NCBI RefSeq assembly: GCF_000006565.2
Contig: NC_031478.1
Location: 1,719,874-1,783,873 of the forward strand
Direction: 5' to 3'
DNA length: 64,000 nt
Origin: Toxoplasma gondii ME49
Taxonomy: Eukaryota; Apicomplexa; Conoidasida; Eucoccidiorida; Sarcocystidae
In this document: positions 1 through 13,643 of the stretch, piece after piece
How positions within the stretch are numbered: position 1 is the first letter of the stretch
Layout of the letters: every line of letters starts with the position of its first letter
Translations under genes and position numbers: made by a program
The notes under the pieces: generated by a model
The model's input: the letters and a program-made list of their open reading frames with translations, nothing else
What the model was told of the DNA's origin: nothing
Database searches by the model: none

Positions 1-3000
1 CAGGCTCTGCACAGGGGCCGGAGGCGACGCATGCCGTTTACGGTCACGCGTCGCGTACGGATCAGAGGAGCGAGAGGGGCGCGGGAGAAGACGCTGCTCT
101 CTCTGCGCAGGAGCAACTGTCCAAGCTGCAGCACCTCTTTGCGGGGGCCCCTGCGGTGGGACAGAACGGGCAACAGGCCCGTGGAGACTGGAGAGACAGA
201 GGCGATGGGGGAAGCGGAGAGGCTCGCAGAAGAGAGGAGGAGACTGGACGCATGGTCGTCTTCATCGACTACCCTGCAGCCGCATTCAGCCTCGTCCCCG
301 AAGACGTCCGCAACTTCCTCTCCGTTTTCGGGGCCGTCAAACAAGTGAGAGACAGAAGGGGAACAGTAAGAGAGAAGAGAAGAAGAAGGCGACGAGAGGA
401 AACAGGAAGGACGACTAGGAGAAGAAGAAAGGAGTGAAAGGAGAGGCGCAGGCTTCGCGGAATAGGGGAATAAAGAGAAAGACACAGGGCAGAGGAGGCA
501 TTTATGTGGGGGTGTGTCTGTCTTTGCTTCGGGGCCGGCCCTTCCACGTTTCGCCTGGTTTGTAGCAAGCACAAGCTTGTTCTTTTCTCAGTAACATCTC
601 CACATGTCTCTCCTTCGGTGATATGCACAGCTTTCGCTCTTCTTTCTTCTTAGAACTGCAGCTGTGTCTGCCGCGGCGTCTCTCACATCTGTTTTTTGTG
701 TCTCACCCCCCAGGCTGTCTGTTTCAGCCTCCGTGACATTTCGTTTTTTTTCCTTTCCAGGTGTCTCTGTCGCGAAAGCGCGCGGCGGCAGAGGTGGTGA
801 TGAGTCCCGCCTCGGCAGTGGAGGCGTGTGTCAAGGAGTTGAACGAAACGTTTTTGCCGGGCCTGGGTGTCCTGCGAGTCTCTGCCCTCGCGCCCCGAGG
901 CCCGCCGATCGAGGAGTTGCTTCCGGCCTCGACGGCGGACCCTGCGGCTCCAAATCTCGAAGGCCGGCGCCCGGAGGGCGAGGAGCCGCGGCGCGACAGC
1001 GGGCGCGAGCCCCAGGGCGAGGCCCGCAAGGAGGAAGAGCGCAGACGCGAGGCGCGGAAGCGCGTCTGCAGACTCGAGCTCGTGGGTCTATTTGCGTACG
1101 AACCGGAGTTCGATGTCACTCGAGCGATCCTCGGTGAACACAACGGCAACATCAGCTACATCATGGACCAGACTCAACACAAGGTGGATCTGTCGATCAA
1201 AGGTAAGAGAGCGAGGAGAGCGAACGTTCCGCGGTGGACAACTGGAGAGGCCTCTCCTTCCAGAGCGAGTTCGTGGGACCCTGACAATCGCATGTTTAAG
1301 AGGCATGTAGGCGCCAATGCACGGTGAAGAAAGATGTAGTTGTGTGTCGAAGAATGTCCTGTGGGGTCGGGGCCGAGGTCGCTGCTTTTGTAAAACAGAT
1401 GACCACAAAAATGCACGAGTCGCCGTGGGAGAGAGGAAGCGCAACGTCGTGGACACAGATGATTAAACGTCTCTGGCCGTGACCTCTGGCTCACGTCAAG
1501 ACGCGCGCCTTCCGTCTCGCCCGTCCCAGCAGCGTAGACTTGTCTCTGACCTCGATCTCCGAGTGTGTCTCACTTGCGCTGAATCGAGTTCTCGTTTTCT
1601 CGGCGTCTCTAAATTTCGGTCTCTTACTCTCGATGTCTCCGAAACTGGGGCAGCTACTTGGAGCGTTCATGACTCGAGTTTTCTGACTCGAGTTGTCGAA
1701 TTGTGTCTCTGAAACTGGCTGTATTAACTGTTGTTTTTTTTCAGGCAAGGCTGTGAACGAGGCTCCAGTTGCAGAGCGTCTCCACCTATCTCTCTCCTCC
1801 AACGACGCGGAGGCGTACGACAAGGTAAGTCTGGCTTCGCTGTGTAGGTCCCGATAGCTTTCGTTTGTTGTTTCCGGATCTGTTGCTTCTCAGTCGCCTT
1901 GCAATCCTCTCCATTTGCTCATTTTTTTGTCGCACCTTTCTTTTGTGCCTCGCCCGTCGCTTTCGCTCTGTTCAATTACATCGCCGTCTCCCCTCCTTGC
2001 TTCGTGCCGGGCCTCCTGCCTCTTTTCTCCAGTCTTTGCTCTCTCCGCGTTTTCGCTGTTTCTCTCCATGCAGGCGCTGAGCATGGCTGAGGATCTTTTG
2101 CAGTCTGTCTGCGAGCAATTCGTCTCTTTCTGTCAGTCGAAGCACCTGCCGCCACCAGCCAACGCGACGTTCCGGCGCCACCAGTACGAGCAGCAGACAG
2201 ACGGATCGCTGACGTACTTGGGGGTGGCGGAACGCGCGCCTGTGTGGCTCGGCGCTTCGCCAGCGAACTCTTCGAATCGCGGTGGCGCTTCTCCCACCCC
2301 TCTCGCCTCGTCCCCCCCGCCTCTTGCCGCCTCTCCAACTGCCGCCATTGGTGCGCCTGCTGCAATGGCTGCGCCCACGGCGATGGCGGCCCCTGGGGGC
2401 CTGCCGGGCCCCTCAGCGGCCGCGGCTCCGGGGCTTTTGCCGGGGGCGGGTGCCCAGTTGGCTGCGGGCCCAGTGGCGGGTCTCCCGGGGCCAGGGAGCC
2501 CGAGCAACGGGGCTTCTGGGGGGCTGCCCGCAGCGTCGCTGCTGGCGGGCCCTCACCTCGCGCCGATGCCGCACCCGCTGCCGCACCCCGGGGGACTCCC
2601 GCCCGGCGGCCAACTCGCGGGCCTGCCGCTCTCGGCGCCCCTGGGCCATCCGGCCCACGTGGGCCTGCCGACCCTGGCGGCCCCGAGCCCCGCAGCGCCC
2701 GCGCTCGGGCACCTGCCGCCGGGCGCGGCGCCAGGGGCCCCGGGGGGTCTGCTGGCCCACCCGCACGTCTCGCGACCGCCGCTGGAGCTCGCGGGCCCGC
2801 TGGGTCTGCCGCACCCCGGGGTCTCCCACTTGGGTCCGCCCGGGTCCTTCCTGCCGGGCCTCGCCCCACACCCTTTCGGAGTCCCTGCGCCTGGAGTTCT
2901 CGTGCCGGGCCTAGGCGATTTCGCCGCTGCCATGGAGGCCCTCGCCCAGGGCGGCCGGGCCCCCGCCAGACGCGAAGGCAGGCGCAGCCGGAGCCGCGAG

Positions 3001-3511
3001 CGCGGCAGTCGCGAGCGCGGCGGAAGAGACAGAGAGAAACGGTGAGTGGAGGCGAGCTCTGAGAAACGCAGACGTCGGAGCAGAGGGGAAGGGAGAGCGC
3101 CCATGCAGAGACGACAGGCGTGAGGGATGAGGACAACTTCAGAGGGAGCAAACACAAACGGGGAGCGCGGAGAAGGAGATGGAAACAAGGTGAAACAGCA
3201 GGGAGAACACGAGCCGGGAGAGAAGAACGGAGGCAGGGAAGTGGGCAGACGACGAGTAGGCGGAAGCGTATCGGGTGAAGGTCGTTGTTTGTAGGAGTTT
3301 TCTCAGATGTCTCCACAGAAAAGCCTTCTTCTGTATGTGATGTGTTGTTTGTGACAGGGATGGTCAATATCGCGGCGTTTCACCGGTCAGGAGAGGCCGC
3401 ACCAGTGGGCGGGGCCCCAGCAGTGGCCGGGGGGGGCGAGGTGGGAGCGCCGGGAGGGGCGACAGCGGCGCCAGAGGGCGAGGCAGCGTAGGGCGGGGCG
3501 AAGGCCGTTGA
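1..3511 (+). CDS. RRM and KH domain RNA-binding protein with RG-rich tail (5' partial)
   Basis: Five exons join in phase: 1-344 (open at the window edge), 761-1202, 1745-1824, 2074-3041 and 3358-3511 (TGA). All introns are GT-AG. The first join completes an RRM-like fold: strand VVFIDYP, a helix around PEDVRNFLSVFGAV, then a second strand and a helix after the intron. Exons 2 to 4 then build a KH-like segment (FDVTRAILGEHNGNISYIMDQ, later LHLSLSS and the helix AEDLLQSVCEQF) resembling the SF1/KHDC4 class of KH domains. The rest of exon 4 is a low-complexity Pro/Gly/Ala/Leu tract ending in an SRSRERG-type stretch. Exon 5 gives about 50 residues dominated by RG and GR pairs. By family knowledge this is an RNA-processing factor, probably nuclear. 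The substrate cannot be told. Exon 5 matters because reading straight through the donor at 3042 would instead end the protein at a TGA at 3043-3045. Confidence 0.8.
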
Positions 3512-6500
3512 GGAGCGTCACACGCCGAAGGTATCTGTGGCTCTGTGCCTCAATTCACAGACTGGTTTCTTCAGGAATTCTGTGGCAAAGAGCGAAGGGC
3601 AGAAGGTGCGGTCTTCTCGAACGAGATGGAAGCGAAGAGAAGCTGACCAGATGTACACGCACGGCGTCGCCCTCGGTGGGTGGAGCACCACAGCAGAGTT
3701 ATCAAGTTTTTGAAGAGGCACAGGAGAGTGTCGTCGTCGACGGCGAACTTGTTGGGGCGTGGCAAAAAGGGAGGTTACGTGAGGGGAAAAGAAGAGAGAA
3801 GACAGGGGAGGCGGAGAGTGGGGACAAGAAGATGAAGACGAACCACGCAAAAATGTAGATTTTTCATGTAGAACGTCGCTTGTGAGGAGGCGACATGCGA
3901 GAGTAGGACAGGTTCGTGGTTTTGAAAAGGGAAGACTGGGCAGAGAAGCGAATCGAAGCCGGCGACTGCCAAAGCACGCGAGGGATGCGAGAGGAGCGTA
4001 GATGTGATCAAGACAGTCAGAAGAGGGGCACGCAAGGACAGGAGGGGAGAGGGGGCGGTGAGGAAAGCAAGAGGGAGGAGGAAACGAATGCGTTCTAGGC
4101 GCAGTATGTTGATCACGATTGTCTTTCGTGTTGAAAGCGAGAAACAACGACTACTTGGATGTCAGTATGATCAGTACCATCGTACTAGGAGTAATCAGCT
4201 CTGGGTGGACGGACACATGGTGGGAAGTTGAGACCTGGAGAGCCATGGGTACGTGCAGCGAATGCTTCACGAGAAGGGGAGTGCCAGCATCTGTTGAGGG
4301 AATCAGAAAGCCTGGTGGCGTTGCTCGTAAAAGTTTTTCCTTGACTGAATGGTTTGTCTCTCGACGCACGTTATCTCGGTCAAGAGCCTCACAAACACAA
4401 GCTGCTCTGTGAAGGGAGATGCAGGCCGTTAAAACAGAGTATCCGGGAAGCCGCGGAAAGCGACAGGACCGTTTTTCTCATTGGACAGGTCGCTGTAGGA
4501 CAACCAGATTCGAGCAGTCAGAGAACGCACTCGCTTAACGGTTCATTCTCTACATGTATGCACATGAATACGGTAGATCGGTGCTCTCTGCAGCTGACAG
4601 GAGTTTCCTGGATACACACATTTCGTGGCCATCGGAAAGAGGCCGTTTGGTGGTCATGTCTGCTTCGCGTATTCTTCGAAGAGACTCTCTGTTTACGCAA
4701 CGCTCAGCACGCTCTGTTTTGCTTACGATAGATTACCTAAACATCCCCAGCTTTTGAGGCGTATAGATTTGGAGGGCACGATCATGGTTTCCTGGCCTCA
4801 GCTAAGTAGTAATTCACGTTGCGGATTCGATCCTTCAATCCGAGATGAACTCGGTAGGGGTCAAGTTCACCCGAGAGGACCGGTCATTGTTGCTGTAAAA
4901 GACACGGTGTTAGAAATTCCTGCGCTCTGAAAAGTTGATGTCTCCTGTCTGCGAGACGGAGAAGAGTGTGTTTCGTCGTTTGCTTCAGTGTGGTGCGGGA
5001 CACAAATGTGGAGATCCATGAGTTCCAGTGCAGCGCAAGGGCAGAGTTCAATCCACCGACTCTGGTCTTTGCTAAAGCGAATGTCTGCACTCTAAATAAT
5101 GTAGAGTCGTAGACGTAGCCGATGTGTTTCTCTCATAGGGGTTATGCGGACTAAGCCCCAACAAAAGGAGGAAAGAGGATCCTTGAACCGTCGTAGGGGA
5201 CGCTGACACCTGCAGAGGTCACTTGTCTGATAGGATGGCAATCGCATCATCAATCTCCCGCGAGAAAGCACCACGAATGAATGGGACAGCGATGGGCAAG
5301 TCCACGCAAGCCCCTGATATTTTTTCTGACATCGTTGGTGGCTTGCTTCGTGCACACTCCTCATATTAGTAGCGTCGCATGCATTTACTTCCCGAGACAC
5401 GTAGCTCTGGCGGCTCAAGTTCCGCATGTTGTCTTTAAGTGTATATACCAATGGGCGAACGTGAGCATAATGGTTAACTGTGTGTGTGTGTGTGTGTCCG
5501 TAGTAGTTCTGTCGCATAGCGGTTTCCGGTTCCGGGTGTCTGCAGAAGCGTTCGCGATACCGATGAATATACGCCAACGATGGTAAATTCCGATGGTTCC
5601 GCTGGCATTGTACCTGGTGCTGGTTATCGACACTGAGGTTTTCATTACTTGAAGGCCTGCATTATTTCTCCTGCACGATCCGCAAGTCAGGACCAGTAAC
5701 ACTCCATTTGTGAGCACTCAGCAGCTTCATCGTTGGTTTGCCCCTGCGCCTGTACTTCTTGGTTTAAGAGTCGTAGATGAAACTATAACAGAACAACGAC
5801 ATTTTCACACACATCGCTGGCAACACGACGCTTTACCCAATTGCCACGCTAGTTACGGGAAGGGCCTCCATTCCCAGCAGACCAGACGACAAGACTCTAC
5901 TGGGAACTAACAAAACAAGCGAAATTTCATATCGTTACGCCACCGAGAAACAGTGACTTCTCCCGTATCCGTGAAACTAAGACAGGAGATCATTGTCTTG
6001 TCAATGTAACTCCTGCCTGCCCCTTCCCGATGGAAAAAGAGGAGAGACTCCTTGGCACAACAAGACTCCCTCACCTGCTACAACGGAAGAGCAAAGTTGC
6101 TTTCCAGAAAAGCTCACGTCATCCGGAAAGAAGCGTACCACCGAGTGTGTAACAGGTAAACGCTGTAACGCATGCATCTGCACATCGCTGTCTGGCCCGA
6201 CATTTTCCTTCTGTACGTTGCCACCACAATGTGAGACACAAATTGTCCGTCTTTGAAGCTCAACCGTTCTCGAAACTACAGCGATTAGATAGACCTCACT
6301 CTTTGTTTGCTGTTCCACGCGTTCGGATGGACAACAGCTACCCTTGAATGTCGGCTACATAAATACCACGCAAACACGTGCCAACTTTCCGCGTACTACA
6401 AGGCGTCTTGGCTCGCGTGGGAGCGCCAGCATACCGATAAACAAATATTTTGCTATACGACATCTCCAGCCGTAGATGTTTTGTCTTTCTCGTGTGTATT

Positions 6501-6513
6501 CGGCTTCTCCTCT
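3512..6513. other. Convergent intergenic region
   Basis: This 3 kb lies between the 3' ends of the RRM/KH gene (+) and the CCCH gene (-) and should hold both 3' untranslated regions. Short open frames on both strands show no domain, no consistent splice sites and no coding-like composition. A (GT)n tract sits at 5479-5497. I see no gene. Confidence 0.6.
5479..5497. repeat. (GT)n microsatellite
   Basis: This is an uninterrupted GT dinucleotide run in non-coding sequence. Confidence 0.9.
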
Positions 6514-9500
6514 TCACCCGGCAGTTCTCTGCACGGATCCGGCGTGATGTCTTCTTGGTTGCCAGTTTCCAAAAACAAACGTCTCAGGGTCCTCCCACTC
6601 TTCTGTCTTTGTCCTTCTGGTCCCGTTTTTCCTCTCTCCGACATGGTTCGAAGATTCCAGGGCACACCCCTGCGTATACGACTCGTGGACGGGCAGTCCT
6701 CTTTGGCAATCTGAGCCGTTATTGCCCGACACACTACTGCTCTGGTAGTGTTCTACTCCCTCGGTAACTCCGACGGCAGGAGATACGCTGTTCAGAGACG
6801 TCTCTTTACCACAACTGCACACCCCGTCCTTGAGAAGGAATGCTACCAGCTCTGTGAGAGAGCTGAGTCCGCGTTCTCGTTCTGATTGGTGGCCTGACCA
6901 TGTAGACCATGTCTGCAATTCACGGCCCACCGCTGCGTGGGGCTTCCCTGAAGCTCCCCTCCTGCTCAATGCTGCGCCACTGGTCATGCCCACATTCACG
7001 ATAGGCTGACAGAAACCACAGGAAGCCAGCTGCCCTTCATCCCCTTGTTCAGCAGTCGAATAACCCCACAGGTTTTCCGCCCCCCAGAAAACGATTTCCC
7101 CTGATCGTCTGTTTTGTTGCTGAAGCCAGCGGAGTCGCTCAACATGTTTCTGCAGTTTGACCTGCTGCAGTCTGTCGAAAATTCCACTGCTGCTGGTGAT
7201 TGCGGAAGTTTTCACAGAGTCGGTCGCAGTTGTCGAAGCCGAAGCATAAAAACGCACACTTCTGTCTGTGGCTCGAGATGGACCGGGGAGCTCCATGGCA
7301 TGGCTATCTCTGCGAAACTTGGTGTTGCTCTTCCAGACAGGCGCACCGAAGGTATGACAGCAACTTTGAGTTCTGCGCTGACTACTGAGGGTCTGATCAG
7401 GGAAAGACAATCTTGGTTCCTTGTCTTGAACGAGCTGGTCATCAGTCTGTGGTAGAGTCACAGAAGTCCAGCACTGTACACAGTTGTCCTTTCCTGGTCT
7501 ATCCATCACAAAGCCACGCAGCGGTCTCCAGCCGTGACTCCGCTGGGCGATGCAATCCACGTGAGAGAAAGCATTCTTGTTCGCGAGTCCCGCATTTCGA
7601 TTCCAGGTCTGCTTCCACGGCGAATGTTTTATTTCCCAGGATTCAGATCGTTGCGGACCTGCCAGTGGAGGGGCAGATGCTGTGCTGAAAGTAGAGGGGC
7701 TTCCAAAAGACTGAGTGCCGGAGCTTCTGCAGCAGCTCGATGAATCTGCTACTCCAGCTAGAGAGGTCGGCATCGCCGGTGGGAACGCAGGGAAAACATC
7801 CGCACCAGAAAAGAAGAAGCCAATGTGACCTCCGTTTGTTGCGACAGTGTTGCACCCATGTCGAAGCGACATTGCGGTTGTCTCATCTACCTCTTGACTC
7901 CGAAAAGGAAGCGTACTGCTAATTTTCTGCGCTTCATGACGTTCTCTCTCCGCAAATGTCAAGCCCATAAGGCGTGATAGTAATCGCCCGGAGTCGTGAA
8001 TGTGAGTACCCACCTGTCGTTGATGATCAAGCTGTTTCGCGGGGTCTCCCGTTTCGAAAACATCGAAGTGTCCAAGATGCTTCGGTTGTTGCCCACTGTC
8101 TTCTCGCGTTCTTGCAAAAGTTGGGCTGCCTAGGATATACCGATCAATGCCGGACTCATCCGTGAAATCTGCGCCCATGTCCGCGGTCTCCACGGGTGGC
8201 CACCCGTGAGGTGACCACAAGGACTGTGTTTTCATTTGGCCGCGAGTGTAGTTGTGTGGCTCGATCGTTTTTGCCTGCATCAGCGCGTTTCCATTGCTAC
8301 TGCGCCCGTGTTCAAAAGGCATACAGCCAGGTGTCGATTCTGTTACACACGGTTCCTTGTTGCCAGGGTAGTTTGAACAAGAAGTACCTGAATCCGATGC
8401 AGATGCCTCCTTGGCCTTCGACTGGATCTGCAACCGGTCGTGTCCGTTTGTGCCTGAATAAAATCTAAGGCCAGGCCTGTTGTGGAACCCAAGGCCGCAG
8501 TGGTGAACCGATAACGGCATTACTTGCGTAATGGAGTCAAGTACCCGTCCACCCTGGGGGGAAGTCGAGGCCACAGACAATGAATCCGTTACAGTAAAGG
8601 CGACCCTATCGCAAGCTGTGGCGCCAACTGGATCAAACCTCGGGCACTGTTGTTCTTCGGTGAAGTTCCGGCGGCCCGTAGTGGCAGCGAGACGACGATA
8701 GAAAGAAAGCTCCTGTTCACCGTGTGCATGGTTACACGTATTACTTTTTGTGCAGCGTCCCGATAGCCAGTTTCGGCACATGTTAGTCTTGTAGTGGTTG
8801 ATCGTCTGTCGCAGCTCTCCCCGCGAATGTGCAAAGGTACACGCATCACCTGCAAAAAAAGGAAAATACAGGGCATCTGAAGGACGCTGTCGTCCGTAGA
8901 AACTCCAGTCCTCGAATGCCGAACTACGGGGCAAAACTTGAGTAAAAACGCAGTCGTCGGTATGTACAAGAGCGTTCAAAATCCCGAAGGAGGGCCACCC
9001 AAAAAGCATAGAATGTATCGTGCCGGCAATAAAATCATTTACGCAGACGGCTGAATCGTGTACTGTGTGGCGGAAAACTCATGTTTTCATTCATCAGAAT
9101 TCTCGTCATGAAACTTGTTGCCACAACCGGGTTCCATGTGCCCGAGACTCTGTCCTGAAACTTGGTTTGAACATCATCATGCTTCTATTCCAAGCTACCC
9201 ACCTGTAACTAAGCTGGCGTTTGCCTGTTTTCCGGAAACAGGTCATCGTACTCTACCTGTAAGACCCAAGCATCGACTGTTGAATGCCCGCTGTTTGCGT
9301 TGACATTTCACTTGTGTACAGGAAAGGCGGCTGAACCTGTGTTGCACCACCGTTTAAAAGACAAGGGAATATGTTCCATGCCTCAAAAATCGTACCTCTT
9401 GGGCAAAGTTTTCCTGCTTTAACACTCGCACACATCGTCGTCTTGTCCAACTGCGGGGCGGGTCTTAGCTCTGCTTCGGAATGAGCATATCGACACAGTT

Positions 9501-10404
9501 CTCCCATTCTGCACCTGCCAGTGGTCACATGCTGGCACATTTGCGTTTTGACGAAAGCGCTCCTGCGATCTGCGACAATTGTCAGCTGCAGTTTCCCTAT
9601 CCCAGACACCTCGCCTACGTCATTAGAAATTCTCTGGGAGGAGATTTTGGCATGAGCATGAGCCCACGGTATTCGGCCGCAGGAAACTGATGAAGTCTGC
9701 GCTGACGAATAATGGCTGGTGCACCGTGTGAAAGTCCGGGCAGGTGAAAAAAAGGCCGAATCACTTCGACTCATTGATTCTTGCACGACACTGCCATCAC
9801 ATTCACTCTGACAAGATATGCACTCGCCATCACGTTGTGCCTCGCGGGATGCCCTCCGAACGCCATGATCAGGTGCAAGCCACGGCGCTGGCAAAGCAGA
9901 ATATGGCTGCTGAAAGTCAATGTTGGCCCGTGTTCCCGAGGTATCAAGAGCACTGTATGCATGAAAATCACTAGTAGAGTTCACCTGAGCGCCACCAGTT
10001 AAGCAAAGGGGCGGGAACGCAGACAGCGGGAACAACAGTGAATTTGCATCGTCGGATCCTCTGTCAGCGGTTGAGAGCACCCCGTTCCCCGAACAGTTTT
10101 TGATGGATGCTCGCAAATAATTATCTTTTCGGTGTCTCCTTTTAGTGCTCCAATCCATTCTAGAAGAGGTCCCCCAGGGTGCGTTTGGCGTGTGTGCCCC
10201 CTTCTGAGAGGTCGGCTTTCGTGGCTTTCTGCGAGCAGTTAGCCGTAGACGGATCGACTCTGGAGTTTTTTCCGGTCCTGTATCCCCGTTAGCGAGGCTG
10301 CCACCACGTCTGTTATTGGCAGAGCAGAGATCTCCAATGTCCCCTGGAGATACTCGAAAGGCAGTCTCCACTGAAGAAGGAATTCCACACAGTGCTTTCG
10401 GCAT
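6514..10404 (-). CDS. Triple CCCH-type zinc-finger protein
   Basis: There are two exons, 10404-9396 and 8849-6514, joined in phase 1 across a GT-AG intron, giving 1,114 residues. Three CCCH fingers follow one another: C290-x7-C298-x5-C304-x3-H308, C325-x8-C334-x5-C340-x3-H344, and C361-x7-C369-x5-C375-x3-H379. The intron cuts finger 2 between its second and third cysteines, so the splice is confirmed by the restored spacing. The long C-terminal part is Ser/Gln/Gly/Arg-rich and has no other fold I recognise. CCCH fingers of this spacing normally bind single-stranded, often AU-rich, RNA and control mRNA stability or translation. That role is inferred from the family. The start is the first ATG in frame (10404); reading further upstream in frame would need a non-ATG start, and an upstream coding exon cannot be excluded. 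Confidence 0.85.
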
Positions 10405-13400
10405 CGTGAAATTCAACACTTGCAGCAGCTCGAACACGAAGACGATAAATTGCAAAACCGCGCCCCATAGAATGCGTTGACGCTGAAAAGAACGACATTA
10501 ACACAAGATTTCTCTACCAGCGTCAAGGTGTGATGCAGAAAGCTTGACCAACAAGAAGACCGACAGCACCCGGTACTTTATCAGCACCAGAAACAACCGG
10601 AGTTTAATGCATTTTTTAAAAAGTGCCTTCAGGCACACTTAGATGATGAAATGAAGCCTTGAATACATTTGAACGAAGAACACGGCAAACTCCTGCAGGG
10701 AAATTGCGGGACCTTTCTCACTGCAAAGTTAAAGAGAAGACGCCTTCAGAATCTATTGTCACTGCGTCTGCATGAAGAGTTCAATCAGTAACTAATGTGA
10801 ACTACTGTGAACTATCCACACGCAGTAGCGTCAATAGAGTGAAGTAAATCGAATGTCCCTAATATCTTCCTCCTACGCTATGTCTGCTCTGCATTGTCCC
10901 TCAGCTGCAGTATCCAATAGGCGCAAGAAACCTTTGTATTTCGCAGAATTGAGGAGTGCGTATTTTGAGGGATCACGTCGACGCCCACCCCCAGTGATAG
11001 CGTCAACGCATGTGAAGTTCGGTGCCAGCATTATTTAGAGACCTATCGAAATGGACATCATCCCGAGGCGCACCCAGAATCGCGTTGCTTTCAGCCTGTC
11101 ATTCCTTACTAGCATCTGAGTAGTAGACTTTTCTCGCCGTGTTGTTTGTCATTGTACCGGTTCGGCAACAGAGAAGTCAGCCAACCAACAGCCCGCCACT
11201 TCACTTCTCTGCTGAGTCCTCACACAGGAAGTGATCAGGGGAGCCGACAAATCCTGCGCGAATTCCTGGGGGAGCATCAGGGGGAATAAGCATTTGAAAG
11301 CAGTCTGTTGATGCTTGAGAGAGAAAAAGATAAAGGAAACCGCGGACAAGTGACCCCGCTCTGGACGACCCGCATTTAAGGGGGCTCTGCATGGCACGTT
11401 TCTCGCCAAAGTTGGTGGTTCTACGTAGTTTTTTTGCGCGAATAAGACAACGTGCGGTACCTGAGCAACTCTCCGGAAGAATCCCTGTTTCACCGGTTCG
11501 GCTGAAATCCTTTCATAGATGCAAAAATATTCGCGATCGTTTCAAAGGTCTTCGACACGTGAACCTGGAAAAGGGTGAAGTTACTGTTAGCCATGAAATG
11601 ACGTTTACATACAATACTCAAAAAACACGTGTCGGAATGGGATCTTTATCACTAACCTTGCACGTGGTGTAGTCATCAGAGTCTGAGGACGCATTGAACG
11701 TCGCTGGGTACTCGATCATTTGGGCACCCAAACGCGTTGTGCAAGGGAAGAATGAAACTGTGAGTGAAGACAGAAACGACTCAAGGTATGTGCTCTGGCA
11801 GTTGCTCGTCCTCTTAACTATAGTTCAAACCTCACCAGATGGGCAGCGGCTTGACCGAGGAGTGCACTGGGAAATACCCGGACTAGGTCATCTGCCCCTC
11901 TCACCACCCAAAGCTTTCGATTTGTTCCAACTCACCTCGGCGGCTGGACGCTGTGTGGCAGTGCTAGCCATGCATAGCATTCACTATTCTTCTCAAGTGC
12001 GCGGGGTTGATAAATGCTACCTTATTTGGGGCAACACTGGGGGAAGACGAAAGGGACGGACAGACTTTGGCAATGTGAAAAGAGCAACTCCATGGGCGAA
12101 ATTCAAATCACCTTATACTTTTTGCCACAAAGGCACAACGGTGTTCAGTTGGACGCATGCCCGTTACAGCAAGCACCTGCTAACTTGCGGTCGTTAGCTT
12201 CCCAAGAGCCCACCATGACGGAGCGAGTGTGCATGGCAGAGGATGACGTAACCTAACTTGCAGGATGGCCTCTCTCAAGTCGACTCGACAGCTTCTTTCT
12301 ATTCTTGTTGTTCTCAATTTTGTCAGTGTGGAAGCCTGGAAGGAATGACACAAACCTGAGAAGAACGTGCAAGATATGTCAGCTCCTGAAAATTGGAGAA
12401 CCGTAATAGTACGGGGTTGTAGACTGCTGGGTATCAACCTAGATGCAATAAAGGATACAATTAATTCTCGTACGGTATGTACTCGCTTGGTTTTTCCCGT
12501 TTTAAGTGGAGGAGTCGTGTGTTCACAGCTTGTACTGTCACATTCAGGAGTGCACCGCGCAGGGTCGCCGCTTTCCCAGCGGAACATTTGCTCCAGAGGC
12601 TTATGCAAGTGCAGACTTTCATCGTTCAAGCTGCTGACACCACTATGCTTACTGGTCGCAGAGTTTTACGCAAGTGAGAAACGAATCGACGTGCTCTGGC
12701 CACAGCCATGCCTTAAATTTGTGCCAGAAATTTACGTCCTGCGTCGTATACGCGCACATGTTTTGCTGTGTCACGAAGCGGGGCTCTCATAAAACGTGGT
12801 TAAACGGAGAAATCAGCGTCACTACACGTGTGAAGCAAGAAGTCCCGTGGAGCCTCTTTTAGCGTCATTGTCTCTTATTCAGGCGCCTACCCGACGCTGA
12901 GACATTCCTCGTGGACAGCAGGAGGTGAGACCAGAGGCGAACACACCCGTTGGCAAGTGTGGCATCTGCCAGAGCATAAACATAACCTCTGCACCTTGTT
13001 CTGCGTTCATGAAAATATTACTATTCTAGAGGAGCTTCCGCAAGCAGGCAGAAACACTGTGTAGTTGTTTTCCGCTCCTACCGGCAAGGGCATGGCATGG
13101 CGCACGACGTCTATATGGTGTGCAACTCCGGCAGGACATATCAAGCTGTCTTTTATCTCAGCGGATCGGAACCACATCACATCGAAATCACCGTGGCAAG
13201 AGGTTTCGGTGCAAAACAATTGACAATATCCGTGACAGCGTGATTCTGCGCACGAGTTTGAGTCAACCAAGCTTGCCAACAATGGTAGGGAACAACGCGG
13301 AGGCATCTCACGGTTGTCACTTTAAGAACGCAGAGGTGCAATGGATGCGACATATGAACAACAATGCAATTGCTCACGGTAGCAAATCACAACATGACTC

Positions 13401-13643
13401 CCTTTAAAGATTGGCGGTACGAAAACAGAGGTTTTCGGGTTCTCGCCTTTCACTGGAGGCAAGAGGCTAGGAGAGAACCGCCATGACTTCAACCAGAGCG
13501 CAAGTCGTGACCGAACAGGACACCATGCGTACCCTTACTTTAACGGCATTCGCCTGTGCTTAGATGCAGCTACCCTCTATCGCAGTTGTGAGCACCCAAT
13601 AGACTCTGTCGTCTTGTTCCGTTTGGCCATTTCTGGGCTAGTA
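10405..13643. other. Intergenic region between two minus-strand genes
   Basis: This holds the promoter side of the CCCH gene and the 3' side of the reductase. Plus-strand frames at 11694-12197 and 12367-12792 reach about 140-170 codons but show no domain, biased composition or splice pattern. I do not call them genes. Confidence 0.55.

Noticed and set aside
1976..3367. 463-codon minus-strand frame opposite the RRM/KH gene
   Set aside because: It is the complement of a GC-rich Pro/Gly/Ala coding exon and has no independent splice or domain evidence.
11694..12197. 167-codon plus-strand frame
   Set aside because: It has no ATG-supported start in good context, no domain and mixed composition; it probably is open by chance.
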